A DNA stretch of 64,000 nt from Tritrichomonas musculus. Lineage: Eukaryota; Parabasalia; Tritrichomonadida; Tritrichomonadidae. The stretch is taken from the NCBI GenBank assembly GCA_039105265.1, contig JAPFFF010000019.1, forward strand, positions 2,822,501 through 2,886,500. The letters are read 5' to 3'. Positions within the stretch are counted from its first letter, which is position 1, and each line of letters opens with the position of its first letter. The notes under the pieces are model-generated. The model searched no databases and was not told the DNA's origin. It saw only the letters and a program-made list of their open reading frames with translations. Both the position numbers and the translations under genes were made by a program. Of the stretch, positions 31,380 through 40,800 are shown piece by piece.

Positions 31380-32375
31380 TTATTTTTTTGAACCTGGTAA
31401 TTTGAATGTTGTTGTATGCGCCTTATTTGTTCCTGGATTTACCTGTGACTGCATAGCAGGCTCAAGCTTCGCTTGCGACAAGAAATCATTTTTAGCTTCT
31501 GTTGGACTTGCAACCTTTTGATTCTTAGATGTATTACGAGCTATACTAGATTTTTCAGGTTCTTGGTAAAAATATTTGAAGTCAGTTATTGGTGATGGTA
31601 ATACCTTCTTTGGGCGTATTTCATCGGGTATATCAAGTTTTTCATTATTATATTCAATATTTACTTTTGGGTCATATCCACTAAATAAGGAAGGCTCCCT
31701 AGGATGTGAATTATTTGTATTTACCTTTAAGATAGGGCTTGTGATATTTGATTTGAATACATTGAATACTGGAAAATGGTATTTCCAATCCTGAAATTCA
31801 TATTTGAAACCTTTAATATCAGCATCTTCATTTTTATTTCGCAATCGAACTTTCTGCCATTGGCTCATGAATGTTTCTTTTTCGAAACAGAGAAAGATAA
31901 TTATTGGTACTGGCTTAACTGTGCAATCAACATCTACGCTCGAAGATAGTTGATAACAGAAATTATTTGTTTCTTTTACATCATATCTATAATCATAGTC
32001 TCCAATCAATAGTATATATGTTTTATTTAGGTCAGGAAATGATTTTTCAACAAATTGGATATCTGTATTACCAAAATTAGAAAAAAGGTCCACAGTTATT
32101 GTGAATAAACGTAATAGACTAGGATCGTTTGTATTATTTATATTTCTCTCATCTTTGAAATCCACTTTTTTAGGTAAATCCAACGTTACTTCACTACCAT
32201 TAATAAGCACAAATAATTCATGGTAATTACTACTTAAATACAATAAGACTCTCCTATTTCTTTCAGAGATATATGAAAACAGTTGATGGTCCTTATTAAT
32301 ATTGATACAATTTGGATCTTGCAAATTAAGTTCTTGCAGTGCTGTGAATACCGATTTTTGGTTGCTGTTATTCAT
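31380..32375 (-). CDS. Beta-rich protein with Ser/Pro-rich tail (331 aa)
   Basis: The first 190 residues are rich in beta-type alternation (RRVLLYLSSNYHELFVLI, YILLIGDYDYRYDV, PVPIIIFLCFE). The last 130 are disordered and Ser/Pro/Lys-rich. The element C counterpart spans 47028-48524. It is read toward the large DLNGD gene and lies ahead of the integrase group. Size, beta content and place would suit a minor capsid (penton-type) protein, but I see no diagnostic motif, so this is a weak guess. It contains the mini-repeat 31443-31477, read in frame as SQAKLEPAMQSQVN. Confidence 0.6.
   Translation of the reverse strand: MNNSNQKSVFTALQELNLQDPNCININKDHQLFSYISERNRRVLLYLSSNYHELFVLINGSEVTLDLPKKVDFKDERNINNTNDPSLLRLFTITVDLFSNFGNTDIQFVEKSFPDLNKTYILLIGDYDYRYDVKETNNFCYQLSSSVDVDCTVKPVPIIIFLCFEKETFMSQWQKVRLRNKNEDADIKGFKYEFQDWKYHFPVFNVFKSNITSPILKVNTNNSHPREPSLFSGYDPKVNIEYNNEKLDIPDEIRPKKVLPSPITDFKYFYQEPEKSSIARNTSKNQKVASPTEAKNDFLSQAKLEPAMQSQVNPGTNKAHTTTFKLPGSKK
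31443..31477 (-). repeat. Double-hairpin mini-repeat (35 bp), family 2
   Basis: The bottom strand has CAAGC-GAA-GCTTG and CTGC-TAT-GCAG. It agrees at 31 of 35 positions with 60586-60620, although that copy lies in the unrelated ATPase gene. Confidence 0.8.
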
Positions 32376-32432
32376 TTTTTATTCAAAAAAAGCTATAGCT
32401 TAACAAGAACTCTGTTCTCGAAAAGTTGTAGC

Positions 32433-32825
32433 TTAATAAATAAGAAGGCAGCTCATGATAAATGCTGATGGTATGATTGAATTGCCATACAAATCGGTAA
32501 ACCATATCTTGTAATCTCTCTTATTGCTACTGAAGAATTCGTATTTTCGGTATTTGGTTTGACGCTTATTAGCTAACATAATGAATGAATCACAATATGC
32601 ATCTAATTGAACTATATCTGAATGCACCATTAAATCACCAACTAAAAAGTCTTTTACAATTGCACCAACATATTGAATTACAATATATTTCTTGTTTCTG
32701 CTTGATACAAATTCAAGTGGCAACGTAAATTCTGTTGATTGAGTGTGGAAATAACGTTTTGTTATGGGCTGTTTTACATTGTTTGTTGCAACATTCTTGA
32801 TATTATTCATAAGCATTTTTTTCAT
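32433..32825 (-). CDS. Conserved small protein before integrase (130 aa)
   Basis: The conserved core is KRYFHTQSTEFTLP, SRNKKYIVIQYVGAIV, GDLMVHSDIV, FIMLANKRQTKYRKYE and YKIWFTDLYGN, ending CLLIY. It is shared with 48563-48895 in C. The alternating hydrophobic pattern suggests an all-beta fold such as a small jelly-roll. It lies 5 bp beyond the integrase stop on the same strand, so the two are probably expressed together. It is a second candidate for a minor capsid part; function unproven. Confidence 0.65.
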   Translation of the reverse strand: MKKMLMNNIKNVATNNVKQPITKRYFHTQSTEFTLPLEFVSSRNKKYIVIQYVGAIVKDFLVGDLMVHSDIVQLDAYCDSFIMLANKRQTKYRKYEFFSSNKRDYKIWFTDLYGNSIIPSAFIMSCLLIY

Positions 32826-32830
32826 AGAAA

Positions 32831-34186
32831 CTAAATGTTAAAATACTTAATGTAATCTTCATTTAAGTCTCCAAATGAATTACATATGAATTTCGTATAT
32901 ATAATAGGTACTTCAATAATAGCTTTTTCAGCATCAGTCATACGTTTCCTACCTTTATGATGCTTTTCTTGTGGTTCATCTTTTTTAACAGTCTGATATG
33001 GTTTTAATAACTTGCAGATTACATTTCCATTACGATACTCTAGAAACTCAGCAATTTCATTAAATACTCTTCTACGCTTCTCATGCTTTTTTTGCGTTTT
33101 GCTTTTATCGAGATGAACTAATATAATATTACCTCTATTATAAGATAACAACCCCTTAAAACGTTGTTTATCATTGATTTCCCGTAATTTCATTTGCATT
33201 TTCCTGATATATCTCCACTCCAAATCAACATTGTTTTGCATTTGAGCTGGGGTATAATATATGTACTTCGTTGGTTTTACAAGATTCTTGTCATAAAAAT
33301 CTGATGGGTCATAATCAAAATTCTTAAATCGAAGAGAACTATGAGGGGTGTTATTATAGTAATCAACCATTTGTCTCATCAAATTATAATCACTTAATCT
33401 TCGCTCATCTAACCCAAAAGCATTTCTCAGAGTTCTTATAACAGAATCAACATTTTTGTGAGCTAACGCATATGGAGAATCATTAATAATGAATCTTATA
33501 GGATAGAAATCGGTGATTGAATCTATTGTATTTTCCCAAAACTGGATGTCTTCAAATTGTAAATTGAGTAGCCTTTGGAAACGAGGTTTATAATAGTTGC
33601 TTTTTTTAAGCAGTTTTTTAAGAGTTTCCAGTTTGTGGTTCACGAGGATTTTCCTTAATATTTTATCAAACTCTTTTATCCTTGCTTCTTTAATTACAGC
33701 TTTCAAGTCAAATATCAAAGTAGTTTCTCCTGTTGAAAACCAAATGACAACACTATTATCTTTCATCTCTTTTAATCCAGGTTCTCCATCACATTTGATA
33801 GTTTTGAATAGAAATTGTGGATATCTTATTATAATTCGTTCAAGGGAAAACCATATATTTCCTTTATCCTTTACAGGTTCAACGATTAGGTATCTTGTAT
33901 TTGTATTGATGAGAACCAAATATATTTTATTTTCTTTTGTCAAATCTCTAGTATAGTATTTGCTAAACATCAAATCTACCTCCCAACAACCTGGTTCATT
34001 AGAGAAATTTGGTTTTGATAATTCTTTGCATGATTTCAACTTGAAGTCAGGAATAAATGGTTCTGTTTTGATATCACTTTTAAAGAAAGGTTTTATGTAA
34101 TTATCAATGTATTTATACTTGGATTTGAAAGGGTAATTGAGTAAGGAGTTGTATTCTTTATCGTAGATTCTTACTGATTTAGTCAT
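32831..34186 (-). CDS. INT: Retroviral-type integrase (451 aa)
   Basis: The core is an RNase H-like DDE-type transposase. CWEVDLMF gives the first acidic residue, IKCDGEPG the second, and HKNVDSVIRTLRNAFG lies where the third is expected, followed by YNNTPHSSLR. The C-terminus has a small barrel (GNIILVHLDKSK, RRVFNEIAEFLEYRNGNVIC) like the SH3/chromo-type tail of Polinton integrases. Role: joins the 3' ends of the element to target DNA with a 6-bp stagger. It is longer than C's copy (415) because of extra sequence between the second and third motifs. Looks whole. Confidence 0.9.
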   Translation of the reverse strand: MTKSVRIYDKEYNSLLNYPFKSKYKYIDNYIKPFFKSDIKTEPFIPDFKLKSCKELSKPNFSNEPGCWEVDLMFSKYYTRDLTKENKIYLVLINTNTRYLIVEPVKDKGNIWFSLERIIIRYPQFLFKTIKCDGEPGLKEMKDNSVVIWFSTGETTLIFDLKAVIKEARIKEFDKILRKILVNHKLETLKKLLKKSNYYKPRFQRLLNLQFEDIQFWENTIDSITDFYPIRFIINDSPYALAHKNVDSVIRTLRNAFGLDERRLSDYNLMRQMVDYYNNTPHSSLRFKNFDYDPSDFYDKNLVKPTKYIYYTPAQMQNNVDLEWRYIRKMQMKLREINDKQRFKGLLSYNRGNIILVHLDKSKTQKKHEKRRRVFNEIAEFLEYRNGNVICKLLKPYQTVKKDEPQEKHHKGRKRMTDAEKAIIEVPIIYTKFICNSFGDLNEDYIKYFNI

Positions 34187-34266
34187 TTTTTTCCAAAAAA
34201 AGTATTGATATACAAAAAAATATCAATTACAGGTAAATCATCACGTTTTTCATAAGATTTGGCGAG

Positions 34267-34299
34267 GGTCGGAATTCTGGGGCAATCGGAATTCCGACC
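34267..34299. repeat. Palindromic repeat with 11-bp stem
   Basis: GGTCGGAATTC and GAATTCCGACC form a stem around an 11-base loop. It lies just past the KilA-N stop, and the same arm sequence appears in that gene at 34841. Confidence 0.75.
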
Positions 34300-34306
34300 G
34301 TCGAAT

Positions 34307-35065
34307 TTATTGGCTCATACTATTAAAGTATTCTTCAATTAATGTATGGAGCTTATTGAGATGCTCTATTTTGATATCAACACAGTTACCACTATTGGAA
34401 ACCTTATAATCATCTGTTCCAAATGATGCTTTTATGATATTCTTAATGTTTAAATTTGGTGTCATACTAATAGGAAGGTCATCTTTGAAGTAAAATCTTT
34501 CGTTTTCATTATTATAATGGTTAACAACTTTTCTCCAAGTACTCTTATGACGACGACACAAATGAAGCCTAATGAAACCTTCTTTATTAATATCCTCTTT
34601 GTAAATCAAATAGCGGTAATCATTCTTGTGATTTTCTGGAACTGCACGTGGTTTGAGTTCATCAATTTGTTGCTGATGTTGTTTGCGTTCACGTTCAAAT
34701 TGGGAGTCTAAAAGTTTGGCAATATAAATTGCATATAATGGAGAACACCACATTGCGATGTGATTGACAAGTAAGCGGTGGATATACATTCCTTTTAATT
34801 CGTTTGGTAAATTTGGTCGATTTTCATATATTTTTTGGTAGGTCGGAATTCCGACCGACCCCTTTTCAGATTCAAATTCTTGTAATAACTCTTTTGTTGA
34901 TTGATTTTCCAGCCAATGCTTTATTTGTTTAATAGAGTTGCATGCAGTTATTATGCTTTGAGCTTGGTACAAATCATCTTTGATTGAATGTATGATGCGT
35001 AAATGTGCATTATATTGAATAAATTCGTAGTCATCATTAATTCGTTCTACGTTTATTGAAGCCAT
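34307..35065 (-). CDS. KilA-N domain protein (252 aa)
   Basis: Residues 1-130 fit the KilA-N domain: an N-terminal beta/helix part (DDYEFIQYN), a WLENQSTKELLQEFE helix, IYENRPNLPNELKGMYIHR, then the diagnostic HIAMWCSPLYAIYIAKLLD. A coiled coil (RERKQHQQQIDELK) and a C-terminal domain with YLIYKED and FIRLHLCRRH follow, typical of viral KilA-N regulators. KilA-N proteins bind DNA in large DNA viruses and phages. It sits between capsid and integrase, the slot held by an HNH gene in element F. A 16-bp palindrome (34841-34856) lies in frame and codes for SVGIP. No counterpart is seen in A or C. Confidence 0.8.
   Translation of the reverse strand: MASINVERINDDYEFIQYNAHLRIIHSIKDDLYQAQSIITACNSIKQIKHWLENQSTKELLQEFESEKGSVGIPTYQKIYENRPNLPNELKGMYIHRLLVNHIAMWCSPLYAIYIAKLLDSQFERERKQHQQQIDELKPRAVPENHKNDYRYLIYKEDINKEGFIRLHLCRRHKSTWRKVVNHYNNENERFYFKDDLPISMTPNLNIKNIIKASFGTDDYKVSNSGNCVDIKIEHLNKLHTLIEEYFNSMSQ
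34841..34856. repeat. Perfect 16-bp palindrome inside the KilA-N gene
   Basis: GGTCGGAATTCCGACC. GC-rich against its surroundings, and its arms match the hairpin at 34267-34299. Confidence 0.8.
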
Positions 35066-35130
35066 TTGTTCTGGAGATAAAAAATTATTTTAAAAATAGA
35101 TTTGCAAAAAAATGTGGGTCACAGCAATTT

Positions 35131-35163
35131 TGACAACTTTGTTGGCCCAGGCTTTGCCTGTGC
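35131..35163 (-). repeat. Double-hairpin mini-repeat (33 bp), family 2, intergenic
   Basis: The bottom strand has CAGGC-AAA-GCCTG and CAAC-AAA-GTTG. Relative to 60586-60620 the first stem differs by paired A:T to G:C changes and the second stem is remodelled but still pairs. It lies between the KilA-N start and the capsid stop. Confidence 0.7.
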
Positions 35164-35187
35164 TGCTACCGGTTTTCTCAAATCAAT

Positions 35188-36563
35188 TTACTCATTAACT
35201 TGACTGCCAGCTGGCGTTTCATCATCAACATATTCCAATCCATTCAAACTAAGTTTAAAGTATGTATCTCTTGTGAGCCATAATTGAGTTGGGGGTGGAT
35301 GTACTGTTCCTTCTTCGTTAACATTATAGTAAGTATCATTTGGACCTGTATATATTGGTTGACCATTAACCTGAACTTGAATATTTCCAAATCCACCATC
35401 CAATCCATCATAGCAATATCCTGCTGAAGCACGTTCTGTTTGAATATTGAAAACAAAGCTAGAAGCATCACTTAAAGTATTTCTATAACGAACTCCATTT
35501 GCATCATTCTTTGGCATTGTCATACTATCTTCAAATTCTTTTGTGCATTGTAATGTGATTCCATCAAGGTCTCCAGCAGTTAATTGATTTTCAAAGAATC
35601 TTGCTCCTATTGTTGAAACATTTTCATCTGGGAAGTTCTTACCACCAATATTGAGATAACAATTTTGATATACTGGATTCTCGAAAACAGTGAGGTCATT
35701 ATGATGCTTTGGAAACATAATTGACATTGTAGTAACATTAATTAATGGGATATTCAAAGTAGATTTGATACCATTTGCTGCAGGAGCAATTGGGAATGAA
35801 TGGTAATCAACTTTTTGGGATGGTATTATAATTCCTTCACGTAATATATTTTCAATACCTCTGCGAGTAGATTCACAGACACCATATCCTTGCATATTTG
35901 ATTTACATAATGTGATTGTCATTCTGTTTACAGTTAATGTGGCTTTCTGTGATGAATATGTTTCATTGTGAAGTTGTGATTTAGCATCATGAATTGCTTG
36001 AAGAGTCTGTTTAGCAGAAACAATTGGTGTTTTAACAATTTGCCAAGCATAATATCTTCCATTTTTGTCAGCATGATTTAATGGTGGTAATGTTACAGCA
36101 GGATTATGAACACAAATTTCTTCATCAGTTGCACCTGGTTGTAATCCAAATTCTTCAAATTCTTCCTTTGTGTAACTGAAATTGAATTCCAAATCTGTAA
36201 GAATATCAGTGTAACCAGTACTTCCATCATCATTATCCCATTGTTCACCAATTCGATATTGAATCTTATACTTGATAGGTGTTGGGGTTGGCTCAGGAGA
36301 TGGAGACGGTGATGGGTCAGGTGTTGGAGATGGGTCTGGAGATGGAGCACCAGGACCTGGAATTATAGCTTCATTACCAATTTGTGTAAATTGATGTTTC
36401 AAGTGACCGCGGGCCTTTATTTCTTTCAATCTTTCTAATTCTGCAGATGAGATACTATCATTATCTTCTAGATAAGCTTTTGTTTCAGCAACAGTATAAG
36501 GGTCTATAGCGGCCCAAACTAATCCTGCGGGTGATACTTGGAAACGAATTGATAAATCACCTA
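35188..36563 (-). pseudogene. MCP: Major capsid protein of B, C-terminal part (split by element C)
   Basis: This is the second jelly-roll of a double jelly-roll capsid protein. Conserved blocks are MTITLCKSNMQGYGVCEST, FPKHHNDLTVFENPVYQN, GKNFPDENVSTIGARFFEN, CTKEFEDSMTMPKND and RDTYFKLSLNGLEY. Coding continues upstream of the first Met to the CACCTA duplication, where C entered. Near the start is a run of Pro-Ser/Pro-Thr dipeptides and an acidic domain that differ from C's protein and probably form an exposed loop. The first part lies at 57397-58045. Confidence 0.85.
36558..36563. repeat. Left target-site duplication of element C
   Basis: CACCTA, repeated at 57397-57402. Confidence 0.9.
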
Positions 36564-36769
36564 AGTAGTGAGGAGTGTGCGGGATCGGGACCAGATAGAA
36601 TTACCTAAATGCCCCCCATTCCTGACCCATATCTGAAGGCCACATGACTATTTTTGAAATGACCCAACTGATACTCATGACTAGGAATAAGTGGCCAGTA
36701 TCATGGGATATATAGATGGTCACCTATGACAGCCATTAATGACCCATATTTGAAGGTCACAGTGATCAC

Positions 36770-36826
<57 letters not shown>

Positions 36827-36895
36827 GAATTTTCGGCCAAAGATTTTCAGAGGGGGTCCCAAAATTCAATTTATGGGATTTGCTATTTTTAAATT
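36564..36895 (+). repeat. Left TIR of element C, with (CTA)n tract
   Basis: It starts AGTAGTGAGGAGTGTGCGGG, contains about 19 CTA units at 36770-36826, and ends GGGATTTGCTATTTTTAAATT. It pairs with 57075-57396 with about 20 visible differences plus a different repeat number. Confidence 0.9.
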
Positions 36896-36901
36896 GCGTA
36901 A

Positions 36902-37399
36902 ATGGAAACTGACACGGATCTACTCCTAAAGATCGTAGATGGCATCACCGATTTGCGTCGAGATGTCAAGCATTTGATTAAGCGTATGAACCATAAACGC
37001 AAACCATCTACTGATACCCCAAAGGCTGAAGCACATATCGACACCACTCAGGACACCACTCAGGATGCAAATGACTCACCTCCTGAGACCCCATCTATTG
37101 AACATCCACACTCTCGCTCAAATCGCACCCATATATTCAATCGAAGCAAGTTCCTGGATATTGGGGATCACGACCGATTGATCCAATATGTCACATCACA
37201 GGTAGTAATCGATGCGGTATCCAACGTGGAACCTCATAAACGCGTATCCCTATTGCGTAGACTCATACGCGATAACCTGAAATTGAGTATCTCCATGTAT
37301 ATGACCCAAAAACTACTCAACACCCATATGACTCTAAACGGTCCCCAAAGGGAAACAGCTCCAGACCCCGATGATGAGATCGATATAACCGATTTCTAA
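36902..37399 (+). CDS. Small PolB-linked conserved protein (165 aa)
   Basis: First gene inside the TIR. It has an N-terminal coiled coil (LLLKIVDGITDLRRDVKHLI), a Pro/Thr/Asp-rich linker, and the conserved helical domain from FNRSKFLDIGDHDRL to SISMYMTQKLL. The tail is acidic. Relatives are 13258-13629 and 19592-20026. The start has GCGTAAATG six bases past the TIR. Its constant link with PolB and, here, with the element end suggests a role in initiating replication; this is inference. Confidence 0.65.
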   Translation: METDTDLLLKIVDGITDLRRDVKHLIKRMNHKRKPSTDTPKAEAHIDTTQDTTQDANDSPPETPSIEHPHSRSNRTHIFNRSKFLDIGDHDRLIQYVTSQVVIDAVSNVEPHKRVSLLRRLIRDNLKLSISMYMTQKLLNTHMTLNGPQRETAPDPDDEIDITDF

Positions 37400-37826
37400 C
37401 CGTAATCCAAAAATATTTTTGCAAAAACCGACCCCATGATGGATGCGTAATGCATTCTCTAGAGGAACCAACATACGGACCCGGGATTGCACATCAATCC
37501 CTCAAGGAAAATACCTGCATCCACCATGAGACTGGTTTGGGTTGCAAATGCCGGCAAATGCCCGTATTACCCCATAATCCACAAGTAATAGCTTACCCAA
37601 GGTGTTTAGTGCGCTTGGGCTCTATCACAAATATGGACCGGAAATAATACGAAAAATCGGTATGGCAGTGGATCGAACTCATACCTGCAGCCGAAGCCCG
37701 GAGACATGCTTCATGACCCAACAACTATACCAGTTAGCGCTAACACATATATGATTCCGATTTGCGATTTAAATTCAAAAACAGTATTTTTACCGATGAG
37801 AATTTTATATTTTTACCTATGGGCAA
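37400..37826. other. 427-bp non-coding gap upstream of PolB in C
   Basis: This is the only gap over 300 bp between genes. A 65-codon frame at 37450-37647 has no relative and is probably chance. The stretch holds a CCCAAG...CTTGGG inverted repeat near 37598-37620, a tRNA-like segment on the bottom strand (37663-37745), and the T-rich start signal just before PolB. It may include replication or transcription signals. Confidence 0.5.
37663..37745 (-). other. tRNA-like segment with A-box and B-box resemblance
   Basis: The bottom strand has GCTAACTGGTATAGTTGTTGG, close to an A box (TRGCNNARNNGG), then after about 45 bases GAGTTCGATCC, close to a B box (GTTCGANNC). TTTTT follows about 10-15 bases later, as for an RNA polymerase III stop. 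The acceptor and T stems do not pair well, so it is not a normal tRNA. It could be a decayed tRNA, a SINE head or a pol III promoter. Confidence 0.3.
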
Positions 37827-40800
37827 ATGAGCCGGATCACGAATAAGAATTTCGGTGCAATTCCATCAGGAACTGTCAAAAGCTATATCGATATCGTCAA
37901 CACTGAGTTCGGTGGCAACATCCCAACCGACACCAAATATATTTCACAGCTGAGCAAACTCGTGAGGTTCCTAAATGACAACTCATTTGTAGCTCGCACC
38001 GGTTTTGACACCAATGCTACTCTCAAGGCAACAGACGTTGATACATTCTTCGAGCAATTGCGGATTGAACGCCTTTTGGATGATAATGGTTACACAAATA
38101 GACTTGATAGCAATACCGATGAGCCCATTGATGTACTTCAACTCAAACTCGAAAGGGCCCGCCAAATACAACATAATATAGCAGTTGCAGAAGATGCATT
38201 ACAGGAAGCTATCCAATTGATTCGTGATAATAACACTGAGTATCCACCAATACTCCCACCTCCCACAACCCATAAGATGCCAATTCCGTATGTTAAGCAG
38301 CCTTCATATATCAAGCGATTGAATGACAAACTGGATAGTGATTACTTCAAGCATTTCGATAGAGGTGATTACATGGTTGAGGACCCCATTGATGTACTCC
38401 AGCATATGAATACCCAGGATAGGTTCCATCAGCAGCTGAGGTCTGAACGCCTTGCAGCCGTAGATAAGGATTACTTCAAGCATTTCGATAGAGGTGATTA
38501 CATGGTTGAGGACCCCATTGATGTACTCCAGCATATGAATACCCAGAATAGGTTCGAACAGCAATTAGTTGATGAACGCAAAGTACGTTCATACTTCAAC
38601 AAGTATTACCCCGAGTATCTCGACAGAGCTGAAATACAAGATATATTCCGAGACAGGACTAAGGTCACAAAACTGGCTCATATTATTGACGACAATGCCA
38701 GTATTGATGGTATCCCCAAGGACCCTGAAAATAATGAGATATTCGAGTACCTCAGTGAGTTCGGTCATGAGTTCAAATCGGAACACACCGATTTCCTATT
38801 TGTGAATACCCCTGAGGACTATGATAAGGCTGTAGAGGCTTGGCAAAAATATGCCAAATATGCTGATAGTGATTACAGTGAACGCACAGATATTGATACC
38901 CATGAGCCGATATACATATACTACTTCAACTCGATATCCTCATTGAACACCATATATGACGGCTTGCAACAGGTCTATGAACGCGAGGTAAAACCATTCA
39001 AAATCTATTTCCAACTCTCGGGTGTATTTGAGACCCCCTCTGCTGAGAATACCAATGCATTCCAATATACTGCAAGGGAAATCAATTGGAACAACTATAA
39101 ATCAGCCACCCCAATTGTGGTTCGTGATGAGCAATCGCTTGATATCGTGAAGTACTATATTGAATCAGTACTGCACTCATATGAGACCTCAACATCTGGA
39201 ACCAAGTTGATTCTCGTAGGAACCATCTCATTCACGGTATCTCGAATGGTCAAGGTCAGTGGTCCAATCAAGGATTTACCTCCTGAGATCAGAAATAGCA
39301 AATTCATCATCACAGACAACGCCGATGACAATCTATGCTGGTACCGATTTCTAGCTGCATGTCTAGATGACCATCTAGTCGACCCCAAATACAGTTGCAA
39401 AACTAAGCACCGTACACAGGCAGCTAGGAAGCTCCTATGCGAGGAGCACAATATAGTGTATTCTACTAAGCCATCACAAGCTGCAATCGACCTCCTGAAC
39501 AACTATCCGGGTACATCAATTGAATCCATGAAGGCATCTGCCGAGAAGCATCACTTGAATGTGGACATCTATGAGTACTTGCAGGATCGCAAGGTGTATA
39601 ACCTTCAGGACCAGTGGAAATACAATAGTGATAACTCATTTAGGAAATCCGCATTGCTGTACACCCAAAATCGAATCATCCACATAATGTACATCAGGGA
39701 TGCTGAGAAGCTGACCAACATCCACATCTGCCCAAAGTGTGGCTCATATGCCCATTACGGTCATCAAAATATGAATCGCTTCAAGAACCATGTTAAGAAC
39801 TGTGAGCAGGAACTGCATTCCGGGGTATTTCGAAAGCGATTCATACCCAATCGCGAACCACTACCATACTGTCCACATATACTCAGCAATCCAGTGTACG
39901 AATATTGCTTAGCTTATGGTCTCGAATGGAAACCCAACATATATTACATCACCTACGATTTCGAAACTGTTGAACAGCCTGTGGATACATCTATTGGTTC
40001 ATCTACAACCATCAACTCACGACTGATTCCCCTTAGCGTATCATCATGTGTCAAATCGCAATCTGGTTGTACCACAAGGCACTTCTCATTAAGGGATTCG
40101 TCTGAGTTCATCATCAAGTGGATCGAGTGGTTGTTTGAGCAATCCAAGCAAGTGTATCACGATAAGGTTCAATACATGAAATCCTTCATCAATCAACCAG
40201 TTGACAATCTCAAAACCATTGATCGCAACCTGAATGTGATAACCGTATTTGGATTCAACTCGAGTAGATTCGATAGCAACCTATTCAAGGAGTATCTCAA
40301 CTACAGTTCAGAAGGGACTACGTTATGGAGTGTTGAGCCCAATAGCATCATTGGTACCGCATCCTCACTGAAGCAGTTCATATTGAAGTCACCCAAATAC
40401 GACACCAAGTTGCGATTCATCGATGCACAATCATTTGTCGCTGGAGGTACATTACGACAATTCGGCGAAGATTTCGGCTCAAGCATGGCTTGCGGGGTAG
40501 ACTTTGGGGGAGTTGAGAATAGCTCGAAGGGTGTATTCCCATATGAAGCCATCAACACTGAGAACTACAATGAGGTCCTCTCAAAAGCAGAGCCATTTGA
40601 GTATGAAGCGTTCTACAGCTATCTCAACCAGAAGAACCCATTGACACCAGATGATTACAAGCTATATCTCGAGGATGCCAAAAACTATAAAACCCGATGG
40701 GACTACCTACTTGCATACAATGATAATGATGTCGAGATGATGATCAAACCCATTGACAACCTGATTGCACTCAATGCTCAGTACAACGTGGACCTCATCT

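Noticed and set aside
32433-32825. Calling this small protein the penton/minor capsid protein
   Set aside because: The beta-rich pattern is suggestive, but it is short and has no diagnostic motif, and 31380-32375 is a rival candidate. Left unnamed.
36773-36826. Possible CRISPR-like or coding tandem repeat (CTA)n
   Set aside because: A simple trinucleotide tract without spacers, present in both TIRs of C.
37450-37647. 65-codon open frame in the gap before PolB of C
   Set aside because: No counterpart near PolB in A, B or D, no start context like its neighbours, and it lies over inverted-repeat and tRNA-like sequence. Probably chance.
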